The position numbers and the translations under genes were made by a program. Positions 26,271 through 34,398 of a stretch of 64,000 bases of DNA are shown piece after piece. Positions within the stretch are counted from its first letter, which is position 1. The number at the start of each line of letters is the position of its first letter. The notes beneath the pieces are model-generated. The model was not told the origin of the DNA and searched no databases. It saw only the letters and a program-made list of their open reading frames with translations. Origin of the DNA: Domibacillus robiginosus (GTDB lineage Bacteria; Bacillota; Bacilli; Bacillales; Domibacillaceae); contig NZ_LAHL01000041.1 of the NCBI RefSeq assembly GCF_000966195.1, positions 1-64,000 on the forward strand. Direction: 5' to 3'.

Positions 26271-26540
26271 TTACCAGCTTGCCTTTTTTACACCGGGAAC
26301 CTGGCCTTTATGAGCATATTCCCGAAAAGCGATACGTGACATTTTAAACTTCCGCAGATACCCCCTTGGACGCCCTGTTATCTCACATCTACTTTTCAAT
26401 CTTGTGGGAGACGAATCCCTCGGCAATTTACGAAGTGCCTCATAGTCCCCTTTTTCTTTTAACTCCCAGCGCAGTTCCGCATATCTCGCGACCATTACCT
26501 GTCTTTTTTTCTCTTTTACCACTTTTGATTTTTTCGCCAT
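26271..26540 (-). CDS. rpsN: Alternative 30S ribosomal protein S14 (zinc-independent)
   Basis: An 89-residue S14 paralogue. It has the C-terminal [20 protein letters not shown] and [17 protein letters not shown] motifs but no CxxC zinc knuckle, as in the zinc-free (C-minus) form, YhzA/RpsN2 of Bacillus. Such copies replace the zinc-binding S14 when zinc is scarce. The Zur box just upstream supports this. GGAG precedes the ATG. Confidence 0.9.
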   Translation of the reverse strand: MAKKSKVVKEKKRQVMVARYAELRWELKEKGDYEALRKLPRDSSPTRLKSRCEITGRPRGYLRKFKMSRIAFREYAHKGQVPGVKKASW

Positions 26541-26558
26541 TTCTTAACACTCCATTCA

Positions 26559-26579
26559 TTTTTCGTAATGATTACGTTT
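26559..26579. promoter_or_regulatory. Zur box upstream of rpsN paralogue
   Basis: TTTCGTAATGATTACGTTT matches the Bacillus Zur operator (TCGTAATNATTACGA core) with a single mismatch at the right end. It lies about 20-40 bases before the S14 start and should repress it in zinc-replete cells. Confidence 0.8.
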
Positions 26580-26633
26580 TATATTCTACATTCTTGCTCT
26601 ATATCTCCAGCTTGCGTAAGACTTTTGCTATAT

Positions 26634-26826
26634 TTAATAGACAGTAAAAGCTGAAATTGGGTGAAAAAATTGAGTCCAATCCAATGATTCCTCTTCTGTG
26701 GAGAGCAAGCAAAAATCCAGAAAAGCCCTTACTTCATATTCATTCCGATAGCAAGATATAGTTCAACAGCGTTGTTTTATCTGACCCTAAATAGCCACTT
26801 AAAACAGTAACAGGTACTTTCTCCAT
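26634..26826 (-). pseudogene. Relic of a CobW/COG0523 zinc metallochaperone (ZagA/YciC)
   Basis: ATG 26826 opens MEKVPVTVLSGYLGSDKTTL, the N-terminus and degenerate Walker A of the YciC/ZagA GTPase family (normally GAGKTTLLN). It stops after about 29 codons; a different frame then gives AFLDFCLLSTEEESLDWTQF followed by FHPISAF and TAA at 26634, resembling the C-terminal tail of the same family. About 1 kb of the centre, including all other GTPase motifs, has been deleted. A perfect Zur box remains in front. Confidence 0.7.
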
Positions 26827-26841
26827 TTTGATTCTCTTTTT

Positions 26842-26862
26842 AAATCGTAATGATTACGATTT
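26842..26862. promoter_or_regulatory. Perfect Zur box before the metallochaperone relic
   Basis: AAATCGTAATGATTACGATT is a symmetrical Zur operator with both arms intact, 16 bases before the start of the deleted ZagA/YciC-like gene. Confidence 0.85.
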
Positions 26863-27118
26863 TTATCATACATCATTCCTTTCTTACAATCAACTCTCAG
26901 AAAGCATTTGAAAATAATGGTCTTATTTATTTAGCAGTCACTTCAATTATTTTATGTAACGTTACATCTTTTGACGTATAAAAGTGCATATTAACAGAAT
27001 AAATGTATGTCCTTCTTCCTCTTTATCACTTTTTAATTTCTAATATTTTACTCAAAACAAACCAAGTAGTTTGTTTCAAGTTCCTTATTTCTTACTTTTC
27101 ATGCATTCTGCAAAACTT
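26863..27118. other. Intergenic region upstream of alkaline phosphatase
   Basis: AT-rich. It holds a perfect 14-base palindrome ATGTAACGTTACAT at 26954-26967, which could be an operator, and nothing else assignable. Confidence 0.45.
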
Positions 27119-27154
27119 TAAACAGCTTCACAATACTTAAACATGATCTTTACG
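27119..27154 (+). promoter_or_regulatory. Pho-box-like repeats
   Basis: TTAACA (27119), TTCACA (27127), TTAAAC (27137) and TTTACG (27149) follow one another at about 8-12 base intervals, resembling the TT(A/C)ACA tandem repeats bound by PhoP in Bacillus. They lie 70-105 bases before the alkaline phosphatase start. Confidence 0.5.
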
Positions 27155-27222
27155 TTGTTGTTTTATTTTCTTAATAAATCTACTTTATTCTTAGCTTTAT
27201 TAAGTTATTCGGAGGGATTACG

Positions 27223-28875
27223 TTGAAAAAGTTAAACAAAAAAGCTGCAGGAATTACATTGGCAGGAGCTGTCGCTCTTTCTTCGCTTGGATTTTCTGCT
27301 GCTAAAGAAGACGCGCAGGCGAAAAACCCGAAAAAAGAGCCAGTTAATGTCATTATGATGGTCATGGATGGGACAAGTGCCAGCACAACTACTCTTTCAA
27401 GGTGGTATAAAGGTGAAAACTTGGCTATGGATCAAATGATGTCAGGAGGCGTTCGTACATACTCAGCTGAATCTGCTATTACAGACTCGGCGCCCGCAGC
27501 CACTGCACTTGCGACAGGCCATAAATCAAATGATAAATATGTTGGCATCCTGCCCTCCGTCGTAAAATCGCCTGGATTGGAGTCTGTTAAACCGGAAGAT
27601 GCTCAAAAGCCTGTGGCCAATGTTTTAGAAGGCGCTAAGCTGCAAGGAAAAGCAACAGGTATCATTTCCACTTCTGAAATTCAGCACGCCACACCAGCAG
27701 GTTTTTCTGCTCATGCTGCACATCGGAGCAACTATGGTGACATTGCTGAACAGCAGGTGTATCAGGGCATTGATGTTGTACTGGGTGGAGGAAAAGAGTC
27801 TCTTGCTCCAGGAACAACGAAAAACGCGCGAACTGACGGCGAAAACCTTTTAGATGTTTTAGAGCAGAAAAAATATGACTTCGTCGAAAATCGTGATGAA
27901 CTTTTGGCTTCCGATTATAACAAAATTTGGGGAAGCTTTGCGCCAAGTGCTCTTGCTTACGACTTTGACCGCGGAACCACTCAGCCAAGCCAGCCGACGC
28001 TAGCGGAAATGACAGGAAAAGCGATTAATACGTTAAACAAAGACAAGGATGGATTCTTTCTGTTTGTAGAAGGAAGCAAGATTGACTGGGCAGCTCATGC
28101 CAACGACCCAATCGGAATGATCAGCGATACGCTTGCTTTTGACGATGCTGTAAAAGAAGCGGTTGAGTTTGCAAAAAAAGATGGAAACACAATGGTTATC
28201 GCTCTTACTGACCACGGTAACAGCGGTATCTCAATCGGGAATACAAATACAAATTCCTCTTATCCTTCAACACCGGTCTCTACATACATTGACCCGTTGA
28301 AAAAAGCAAAGATGACCGTTGAAGGTGCTCTCAGCCAGCTGAAAGAAGATAAATCGAATTTGAAGGAAGTAGCCACTCTTTACGGCCTTGAAGACCTGAC
28401 AGATGAAGAACTAAAAACCCTTACTGCTTCCAAAAACATTGGTTCCGATATGTCAAAAATGCTGGCTAAACGCGCAAATCTCGGCTTTACAACTGGCGGC
28501 CATACCGGTGAAGATGTTTTCTTGTACTCGTACGGCCCATCAAGACCAACTGGATTAGTTGAAAACACAGATATTGCGAAAAAAATGGCAGAAGTGATGA
28601 ACTTCGATCTTGGGAAGGTATCTGATAAACTGTACACAAATGCCGAAGAAGCTTTAGCGAAGAAAGGTTATACAGCCCGCATTGATCTAACAGATTCAAA
28701 CAACCCTGTTTTGGTGGCGGTAAAAGGGAATAAAACGGTCGAATTTCCGGTTAACAAAAATATTGTAATCCAAAAAGCAGGTAAGTCGACTAAAGAAAAT
28801 GAAGTGAACGCTGTTACTGTATACAATGGAAAAGACTTTTATATTTCTGAGCAAGCGCTCAAATTAGTAAAATAA
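27223..28875 (+). CDS. Alkaline phosphatase, exported
   Basis: A 550-residue protein of the PhoA/PhoB family that hydrolyses phosphate monoesters outside the membrane. It has a signal peptide (about 1-26, KKAAGITLAGAVALSSLGFS), metal ligand Asp49 in MVMDGTS, nucleophile Ser89 in AITDSAPAAT, EGSKIDWAAHAND, TDHGNSG and TGGHTGEDV for the zinc sites, and a C-terminal extension (about 470-550) beyond the catalytic domain. It starts at TTG behind GGAGGG. Pho-box-like repeats upstream fit induction by phosphate starvation. A strong terminator follows. Confidence 0.9.
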   Translation: MKKLNKKAAGITLAGAVALSSLGFSAAKEDAQAKNPKKEPVNVIMMVMDGTSASTTTLSRWYKGENLAMDQMMSGGVRTYSAESAITDSAPAATALATGHKSNDKYVGILPSVVKSPGLESVKPEDAQKPVANVLEGAKLQGKATGIISTSEIQHATPAGFSAHAAHRSNYGDIAEQQVYQGIDVVLGGGKESLAPGTTKNARTDGENLLDVLEQKKYDFVENRDELLASDYNKIWGSFAPSALAYDFDRGTTQPSQPTLAEMTGKAINTLNKDKDGFFLFVEGSKIDWAAHANDPIGMISDTLAFDDAVKEAVEFAKKDGNTMVIALTDHGNSGISIGNTNTNSSYPSTPVSTYIDPLKKAKMTVEGALSQLKEDKSNLKEVATLYGLEDLTDEELKTLTASKNIGSDMSKMLAKRANLGFTTGGHTGEDVFLYSYGPSRPTGLVENTDIAKKMAEVMNFDLGKVSDKLYTNAEEALAKKGYTARIDLTDSNNPVLVAVKGNKTVEFPVNKNIVIQKAGKSTKENEVNAVTVYNGKDFYISEQALKLVK

Positions 28876-28895
28876 CCAGTTTCATACAGTGATTT

Positions 28896-28926
28896 AAAAA
28901 AGCCGGGTATATGCCCGGCTTTTTTG
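28896..28926 (+). terminator. Terminator of alkaline phosphatase
   Basis: GCCGGGTATATGCCCGGC hairpin flanked by A6 and T6. Confidence 0.9.
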
Positions 28927-29078
28927 TTTTCCACAAGCGAAAACAGGTAAAAAACAAAGTATTGTCTGCAAATGCTTTTTATTGATTTCTCTCTGGTGAT
29001 GCAGCCAGTGTTTCTTCAATTCTTTTTTATCTTTTTTAATAAAAAATAGAAACACTTCAAAAAATGGAACAGATAGGA

Positions 29079-29732
29079 TCATTTTATATTTAAACAAGCC
29101 TGAAGCTCAGCAATCCCTTCTCCGAAACGATTGCTTACAAAAAAGAAAGGGAGGTTGTGTTTTTCCGTTTTAAATTTGATGCTGTACTCGTGTTCGAGGC
29201 TTTTTCTATCTTCCTCGGTTAGATCTTCAGCGTAGCCTCTTACTAGCACAACAGTGGACGTACGCCTGGTTTTATTCATAACCAGCCGAAGCATTTCCTC
29301 ATCACTTTGATGAACTTTTCCTTTTATCACAAACAAAACGGTATCGAAACAATGGAAAGGAAAATATTCATGGTAGCTTTTCAAAGGATGTGCTTTCGTA
29401 TCATAACCAGGTGTGTCGATAAAGTATATTCTATCGTATTGATGACACAATATAGGCTTTGAACTGCTGCTCCAATCTGTTGTATCGGTTCCCTGGCCAA
29501 TAGTTGGTTTCGGCTCGCACTTTCCGTTCGTCAGTTTTAAAAGAAGAGATGACTTCCCCGCACCCGGCTGGCCAATTAATGCAATTTTCCTGCCCTCTGC
29601 TTTCTTCAGCAGTGTCTCCAGCTGCGAAAAGTTTTCTTCCAGCCTGCTTTTTCTTCGGTGAGGCGCCGATTTATAAAAAGAAAAGTCATAATTCGTATCC
29701 TTTTTTGTTCGCTTAAATGGATTGCTCACCAT
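29079..29732 (-). CDS. Era/IRG-like GTPase, short partner
   Basis: A 217-residue G protein. The basic N-terminus (about 1-35) precedes a G domain with G1 IALIGQPGAGKSS (50-62), a G2-type Thr in GQGTDTTDW, G3 FIDTPGYDT (104-112) and G5-like FVSN. The G4 NKxD is replaced by VRGYAED. There is no membrane segment. The start is 6 bases after the stop of the larger GTPase gene, so the two are probably translationally coupled. Same unusual GQPGAGKSS P-loop in both proteins suggests they arose by duplication and act together. Function unknown. Confidence 0.75.
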   Translation of the reverse strand: MVSNPFKRTKKDTNYDFSFYKSAPHRRKSRLEENFSQLETLLKKAEGRKIALIGQPGAGKSSLLLKLTNGKCEPKPTIGQGTDTTDWSSSSKPILCHQYDRIYFIDTPGYDTKAHPLKSYHEYFPFHCFDTVLFVIKGKVHQSDEEMLRLVMNKTRRTSTVVLVRGYAEDLTEEDRKSLEHEYSIKFKTEKHNLPFFFVSNRFGEGIAELQACLNIK

Positions 29733-29738
29733 AAGCGG

Positions 29739-30767
29739 TTAATGCAGCTCCCTCTTTAAAACCTCAGTCGCCAACTCATGGCAGTCATCCAGGTAATGAA
29801 TGCCCGCTTTATACGTCATTGCGTATCCGGCTGACGCTGCGATAACCTGGCCGACGATCGGAACATATTTAGATGAATTTTTAAGTGCTGACCTTGTCGC
29901 AAAGCGTTTTAATAGCAGAGACAGTCCTTCTTTTGTCGCGTAATCGAGCACTTTTTTAGCCACCGGGAGCAGTGCGCTTTCTAATAAAGCAAGCTTGGCA
30001 TCGTTTAGTCCATATGCTTTATTAATTTGAGAGAACAGCTTTAACATGACAGAAAGGTCAACGCTAATATCGACTCCCGGGACCGGGTTAATTCCATTTG
30101 CTGCTGCAATCGCCGCATATTTTGCAACAAGCTTTTTGCATTCTTCTCTTTTTTGCTCAAGATGCTCCATTGTATACGCTTTCGCATAGCGGATATATTT
30201 TTCTTTCTTCGCCGGCTCAAGTGATTCCTGGATCGCATTCTGTAAAAGATCAAAGCCAGAAGAAGTTCGGCAGCTCGTAAAATATACATTTTGTTTTGAA
30301 CCAACCTGCTTTTCTACATCACCAATAATATTCTGCTGCAATTCTTCAAGTGTTTTTCCATCTTCCCATAGCTGGTCACTCATATTGCGGACAAATAAAC
30401 ACACTTTGCCGCTTTCCTTCAGCTCTTTAAAAAATTGCGTATCTGCCTCATGGAATTTTCCAGAGAACACACATAAAAATAAATCAAATTCTTTCGGATT
30501 AAACTGGCTCATCCATTCATTAGGGGGAAATTTGCTTGTTCCATACCCTGGCAGGTCCACCAGCAGTAGGCCTTCATACGGAATAAAATCAGCTTCAACC
30601 GTTATATCGGTTGACGCACCCGTTTCGGCTACCCGTTCACCGACTAGCTTATTGATAATCGAGGATTTCCCGGCACCCGGCTGGCCAAACAGGGCAATTT
30701 TTAATGGTTCGCTGTTTTCTTCCTCTATTTGCTTTTTTATTTTTTCAATATCATCGTAAATTGACAT
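29739..30767 (-). CDS. IRG-like GTPase with DUF697-like membrane-associated tail
   Basis: A 342-residue protein. A short helical N-terminus leads into a G domain with G1 ALFGQPGAGKSS (25-36), G3 VDLPGYGTSKFPP (70-82), an FDLFLCVFSGKFHEADTQFF segment and FVRNMSD in place of NKxD; the DLPG-GT-FPP and VR-x-x-x-D pattern is that of immunity-related (IIGP-type) GTPases. The C-terminal half is helical with GINPVPGVDISVDLSVMLKL (DUF697-like) and a glycine-rich hydrophobic hairpin VPIVGQVIAASAGYAM (about 295-310) able to insert in membranes. GAGGTG positions the start at 30767. It is the first gene of a two-GTPase operon. Confidence 0.75.
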   Translation of the reverse strand: MSIYDDIEKIKKQIEEENSEPLKIALFGQPGAGKSSIINKLVGERVAETGASTDITVEADFIPYEGLLLVDLPGYGTSKFPPNEWMSQFNPKEFDLFLCVFSGKFHEADTQFFKELKESGKVCLFVRNMSDQLWEDGKTLEELQQNIIGDVEKQVGSKQNVYFTSCRTSSGFDLLQNAIQESLEPAKKEKYIRYAKAYTMEHLEQKREECKKLVAKYAAIAAANGINPVPGVDISVDLSVMLKLFSQINKAYGLNDAKLALLESALLPVAKKVLDYATKEGLSLLLKRFATRSALKNSSKYVPIVGQVIAASAGYAMTYKAGIHYLDDCHELATEVLKRELH

Positions 30768-30887
30768 GTCTTTCACCTCATATGTATCGTTAAGCAATAT
30801 TCTACCATACCATTCTTAAATGATGATAAAAAAGTAAAGAACAGGCTCTCTTCATCTTCAGACACATCGGTTTTTTGAATGCCAAAA

Positions 30888-30957
30888 AAAGCTTTATGTC
30901 AGAAACCACTCACTTTTTCTTATTTAGAAAAAGCCATGCTTCTAGACATAAAGCTTT
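30888..30957 (-). terminator. Long structured terminator after NCS2 permease
   Basis: AAAGCTTTATGTC and GACATAAAGCTTT form a 13-bp stem enclosing a second TTTTTCT/AGAAAAA hairpin; on the minus strand it ends in T7. It lies 74 bases past the permease stop. Confidence 0.65.
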
Positions 30958-31031
30958 AGTATACATATTTACTTGTAGACGCAACCTATCTTTTATTTTT
31001 CCACTCTATTCAATTCTGCTTGTTTACTTTA

Positions 31032-32399
31032 TTAATGGCTGATCAGCACAAAATTAATGATAAAAGCAGCACTGACAATATACATCATCCAATGAACTTC
31101 TTTCGCCCGACCTGTCACAAGTTTTAATACTGTATAAGAAACAAAGCCGAATGCCAGTCCTTCTGCGATGCTGTATGTTAAAGGCATTAAAATCATTGTC
31201 AAGAAAGCCGGTACAAATTCCGTGAAGTCATCAAAGTTTATTTTTTTAATTTCACTCAGCATCATCGAACCGATTATAATCAACACAGACGCTGTGGCTG
31301 CATTCGGAATAAAGTGAATGAGAGGAGCCAAAAATAGTGTAAGGCCGAATAAAACAGCTGCTGTTACGGCCTTTAGTCCTGTTCTCCCGCCTTCTACAAT
31401 TCCAGTGGCATTTTCAACATACGTATTTAACGCAGTGCTTCCAAACACGGCACTTGCCATCGTACCAATAGAATCTGCCGTTAAAGCACGGTTGATTCCT
31501 GCTATTTTCCCGTTTTCATCCGCTAATCCAGCTTTTTTCGATAAACCAATCAAAGTCGCCAATGTGTCAAACAGCTCTACAATCGTAAATGAAAAAACAA
31601 CCGAAAAAAGGCCATATGCAATTGCTCCTTTTAAATCCAGCTGCATAAATGTATCCGAAATACTAGGCGGTGTCAGGGAAAAGACATGACCCAGTTTTTG
31701 AGGCACTTCTTGAGCTCCAACAAGCATGGCTAAAACAGTGGTGGCTAAAATACTGATAATCAATGCTCCTTTTATCCGCTTTGCCATTAAAACAGCACAT
31801 AAAACAAGCCCAAACAAAGCTAGCAGCGGGCCCGGCTGGGAAAGATCCCCAAGAGAAACAAAAGTGGATTCGTCCGCAACCACTAATCCAGCATTTTTAA
31901 ATCCAACAAATGCAATAAACAACCCAATTCCGGTTGTAATAGAAGCTTTTAACACTTCGGGTATGGCATCGATTATTTTTTCACGGATGCCTGTAACCGT
32001 CAGTAGAAAGAAAACAATGCCCGAAATAAAAACAGCACCCAGTGCTGTTTGCCAGGTGAGACCTTGCCCTAAAACAACCGAATAAGTAAAAAATGCATTC
32101 AGCCCCATCCCCGGCCCCAGCACAATAGGAAAATTCGCCCATAGACCCATAAGGAGTGTAGCAAACATAACGGCATATATGGTAGCACCCAGTGCAGCTT
32201 CTACCGGCATGCCTGCATCCCCTAAAATAATTGGATTGATTAAGATAATATAGCTGACCGTCATAAATGTCGTAACGCCAGCTAAAACTTCTGTTTTTAC
32301 ATTTGTATTGCGCTCAGACAGCTTAAAAAACTTATCCAAAAATAAATATAGGGAATGAGCAAACATATTTTTTTGTTTTTTTGAATGTATGTTACTCAT
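31032..32399 (-). CDS. NCS2 family purine permease (PbuG/AzgA type)
   Basis: A 455-residue transporter with 12-14 membrane segments of the AzgA-like NCS2 group, importing guanine, hypoxanthine or adenine with protons. Signatures: TEVLAGVTTFMTVSYIILIN near the start, GLGPGMGLNAFFTYSVV-like VLGPGMGLNAFFTYSVV, and the second half FTIVELFDTLATLIGLSKKA followed by ADSIGTMASAVFGSTALNTY. GAAGGAG precedes the ATG. The leader contains a terminator hairpin, so expression is probably attenuated. Confidence 0.9.
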   Translation of the reverse strand: MSNIHSKKQKNMFAHSLYLFLDKFFKLSERNTNVKTEVLAGVTTFMTVSYIILINPIILGDAGMPVEAALGATIYAVMFATLLMGLWANFPIVLGPGMGLNAFFTYSVVLGQGLTWQTALGAVFISGIVFFLLTVTGIREKIIDAIPEVLKASITTGIGLFIAFVGFKNAGLVVADESTFVSLGDLSQPGPLLALFGLVLCAVLMAKRIKGALIISILATTVLAMLVGAQEVPQKLGHVFSLTPPSISDTFMQLDLKGAIAYGLFSVVFSFTIVELFDTLATLIGLSKKAGLADENGKIAGINRALTADSIGTMASAVFGSTALNTYVENATGIVEGGRTGLKAVTAAVLFGLTLFLAPLIHFIPNAATASVLIIIGSMMLSEIKKINFDDFTEFVPAFLTMILMPLTYSIAEGLAFGFVSYTVLKLVTGRAKEVHWMMYIVSAAFIINFVLISH

Positions 32400-32433
32400 A
32401 TTTGTCAGCTCCTTCGTCGTTAGTAAAAAAAAT

Positions 32434-32479
32434 AAGCTGCCAAAAAATATGCCGACTAAGCATATCTTCTGCAGCTTGG
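32434..32479 (-). promoter_or_regulatory. Terminator hairpin in the NCS2 permease leader
   Basis: On the minus strand AAGCTGC...ATATGC pairs with GCATAT...GCAGCTT (about 19 bp with few mismatches) around TTAGTCG, and TTATTTTTTTT follows. It lies between the promoter and the start codon, so it must be read through for expression. The about 60 bases in front lack the conserved core of the purine riboswitch. Confidence 0.7.
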
Positions 32480-32516
32480 AAATGCCGGTTTAACATTGTT
32501 CAATTCAATATGGGTC

Positions 32517-32545
32517 ATTATACGGTTATAAGTCTACTTTAACAA
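32517..32545 (-). promoter_or_regulatory. SigA promoter of NCS2 permease
   Basis: On the minus strand TTGTTA (32540-32545), 17-base spacer, TATAAT (32517-32522). The leader is therefore about 110 bases long. Confidence 0.75.
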
Positions 32546-32649
32546 GGGTAAATCACCACTTTATATAATTAAAAAAACAGCCGGCTTTCAGGTTTTATTC
32601 TTTTTTTACATACATTTGTGTTCATAACCTTAGAATTAGGAGATCATTA

Positions 32650-32886
32650 CATTATTACAGTCATGCAGAATTATTTGTGGCCTAATTGCTGCTGCTTTAT
32701 CTGTCTATGGTTTAATAACGGAAAAGTTATTTACGATAGCCAGCTATGCTCAATTTTTTAGCCATTATGTTTGTAAGTATGGGCATATCTGAAATAGAGG
32801 AGAAAAGAAGACCATCAGCTTTTTTTATGTTCCTCGTATTAAGTCCTGGTATTATTGCATGTATTTTTAGCCGAAAGATGAGATAA
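32650..32886 (+). pseudogene. Frameshifted small membrane protein (DUF3953-like)
   Basis: One frame gives RIICGLIAAALSVYGLITEK and TIASYAQFF; after a shift the next frame continues MLNFLAIMFVSMGISEIEEKRR... to KMR and TAA at 32884-32886. Together they resemble the about 75-residue DUF3953 membrane family (two helices around a GI-EL/I-EEKR loop). No intact start was found, so it is probably dead. Confidence 0.55.
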
Positions 32887-32923
32887 GGATCATGTGACTT
32901 AACCCGGTCATTACTCGATTTTC

Positions 32924-33027
32924 TATTTTGTATAGGTTTTATTTAAACGGTCATACTAGTACTGTTAAACCCAACTCCTACAACTCGTCACCATTTCTGC
33001 AGCCAGGTCCCGCCTGGCTGTTTTTTT
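32924..33027 (+). repeat. Repeat element R1: promoter-like start, short unit, terminator
   Basis: First copy of a dispersed + strand unit: TTTTGTATAGG, then ATACTAGTACTGT, AAACCCAACTCCTA, CATTTCTGCAGCCAGG and a terminator (CAGCCAGG/CCTGGCTG, T7). It shares long runs with R2 at 37194-37306 and more weakly with R3 at 38301-38393. No reading frame is conserved, so a small RNA of about 65 bases is the better reading. Confidence 0.55.
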
Positions 33028-33132
33028 AAACAATTTTATTGTTAGCTTCCTCATTATTTTTATTTTTACATGGTCATTTATACAGTCCTCGCTTGAACCT
33101 CTTCATACTATGTAAAGGTGGAGGTGATCATC

Positions 33133-33249
33133 GTGGGCTGTGAAAACACTGGCGGAAACGGATACGGATCTGGCTTCGCATTAATTGTTGTTTTGTTTAT
33201 TCTTTTAATTATCATTGGTGCCTCTTATGTAGGAGGCGGATACTGCTAA
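33133..33249 (+). CDS. YjcZ family sporulation peptide
   Basis: A 38-residue peptide with a polar Gly/Asn-rich N-terminus ([14 protein letters not shown]), a single hydrophobic helix ([19 protein letters not shown]) and GGGYC at the end. This is the YjcZ/SscA pattern of tiny sporulation membrane proteins in Bacillus. It starts at GTG 8 bases after GGAGGTG. A CATACTATG element about 25 bases upstream resembles a SigK -10 but no clear -35 was found. Two cysteines, one near each end, are less usual for the family. Confidence 0.82.
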   Translation: MGCENTGGNGYGSGFALIVVLFILLIIIGASYVGGGYC

Positions 33250-33357
33250 GTGTTCAATATTGATCATTAAACCTTTTAAGCTTTCTTCTTTAGCCTTTAT
33301 TTGCTGTAACGTTGACTGTGTTGAGTAAGTATGGGGCACGGGTTCGCATTTATGCCG

Positions 33358-34020
33358 TTAAAATATGGTTTTGGTGTGACTTTTCCAGGTCAACTGTCGT
33401 TCCCAGTCTTCCCATTTTCTCAAGTCAATTTTGTTTACACCCCGCCTAAAATAAACTGCACCCCCATTGTTAGACACAAATAACGACTGGAGGTGCAGTT
33501 TAAAACCGGGGCTTTTTTTATGCAGCCTTGCTTTAGAATTTGATTGTCGGATGCTATATCCATATTCGACTTCGATAATTGTTCTTGCTTCTTCTGCTGA
33601 CGCAAGGAACGTGAACACGCCGGTATATTCCTTATTATTGTTTGCTCCCTTGAGGCATCAAAGCCAATCTCTTTTGCAGCTAATTCAGCCACTTTCCGCA
33701 TTTTAAATGCAGCTGTAACAATACGGAAAATACGCGGCGCTCCAACAAGCGATTTTTCTTCAAGCAGGTGATCGATCCTGGCCAGGGGCACACCCCGTCT
33801 CAAGTGATAGCCCGATTCAAAGCCTGGTATTTCAGCGTATTAAATAGCTGCAAAAAACGGACATTTTCCATAAGCAGCTATAGCCCATTGCACTTGGCCC
33901 ATTAGATCATAAGACTTCATTGTTTGAGAAGCATCCTTTGTTGCGTTTTCTCGCTGCTGCGCAATTAAGCAGGTATCCCGCGTTCCTTTTTCATCTTCCA
34001 GGTTAAATAAAAGACTATCC
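33358..34020 (-). pseudogene. Decayed gene, family not recognised
   Basis: Coding-like sequence runs leftward in shifting frames: DSLLFNLEDEKGTRDTCLIA, TMKSYDLMGQVQWAIAAYGK, an in-frame TAA near 33840, then ARIDHLLEEKSLVGAPRIFR, AAFKMRKVAELAAKEIGFDA, and after a shift FTFLASAEEARTIIEVEYGY to about 33358. The pieces appear to come from one gene of 200 or more codons. I cannot name it; the surroundings suggest mobile-element origin. Confidence 0.4.
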
Positions 34021-34046
34021 CCGCTGTCAGAGTGTATTGCCCCAAA

Positions 34047-34070
34047 AAGAGCACCTGGGTGGATGCTCTT
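34047..34070 (-). terminator. Hairpin after XRE gene
   Basis: AAGAGCA pairs with TGCTCTT; A/T rich flanks. It lies about 50 bases past the stop. Confidence 0.55.
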
Positions 34071-34119
34071 ATTTAAATTATTTCGTTTTGATTACTATAT
34101 CAAGAAGAAACAAGCCTTT

Positions 34120-34398
34120 CTATTCTTTCTCTACAATTACTAGCTGCATATCCATTGCATCTAATATATTTATGATTGTTTTTAAAGTCGGATTTACTCT
34201 CATGGTTTCCAGTCTGGCAATAGCAGCTTGATCTGCTCCTATGATTTTCGCAAGACCCCCTTGAGTAAGTTTCCTTTTCTTTCTTTCGCAAACCAGGTGT
34301 TGAATAAAGGCTTTTTCTTCTTCTGAGAATTTCTGTCTTGGGGCGGGTTTGCTGGTTTTTACCAATAGCTGTTCCGTTCTTTCCGCTCTTATTCCCAT
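34120..34398 (-). CDS. XRE/HigA-like HTH antitoxin-type protein
   Basis: A 92-residue protein with a C-terminal Cro/C1-type domain: CERKKRKLTQGGLAKIIG, then ADQAAIARLETMRVNPTLKT and IINILDAMDMQLVIVEKE, the ending typical of HigA-like antitoxins. GGAG lies rather far (about 14 bases) from the ATG. The preceding 140 bases, where a HigB/RelE partner would be expected, hold only fragments with stops in all frames, so the toxin appears lost. It may act as an orphan regulator. Confidence 0.7.
   Translation of the reverse strand: MGIRAERTEQLLVKTSKPAPRQKFSEEEKAFIQHLVCERKKRKLTQGGLAKIIGADQAAIARLETMRVNPTLKTIINILDAMDMQLVIVEKE

Noticed and set aside
31318-32085. Two long + strand frames of 119-123 codons
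   Set aside because: Shadows of the NCS2 permease; no start signals and no domain.
32440-32520. Purine riboswitch before the purine permease
   Set aside because: The conserved loop and junction core was not found; only a terminator hairpin is visible.
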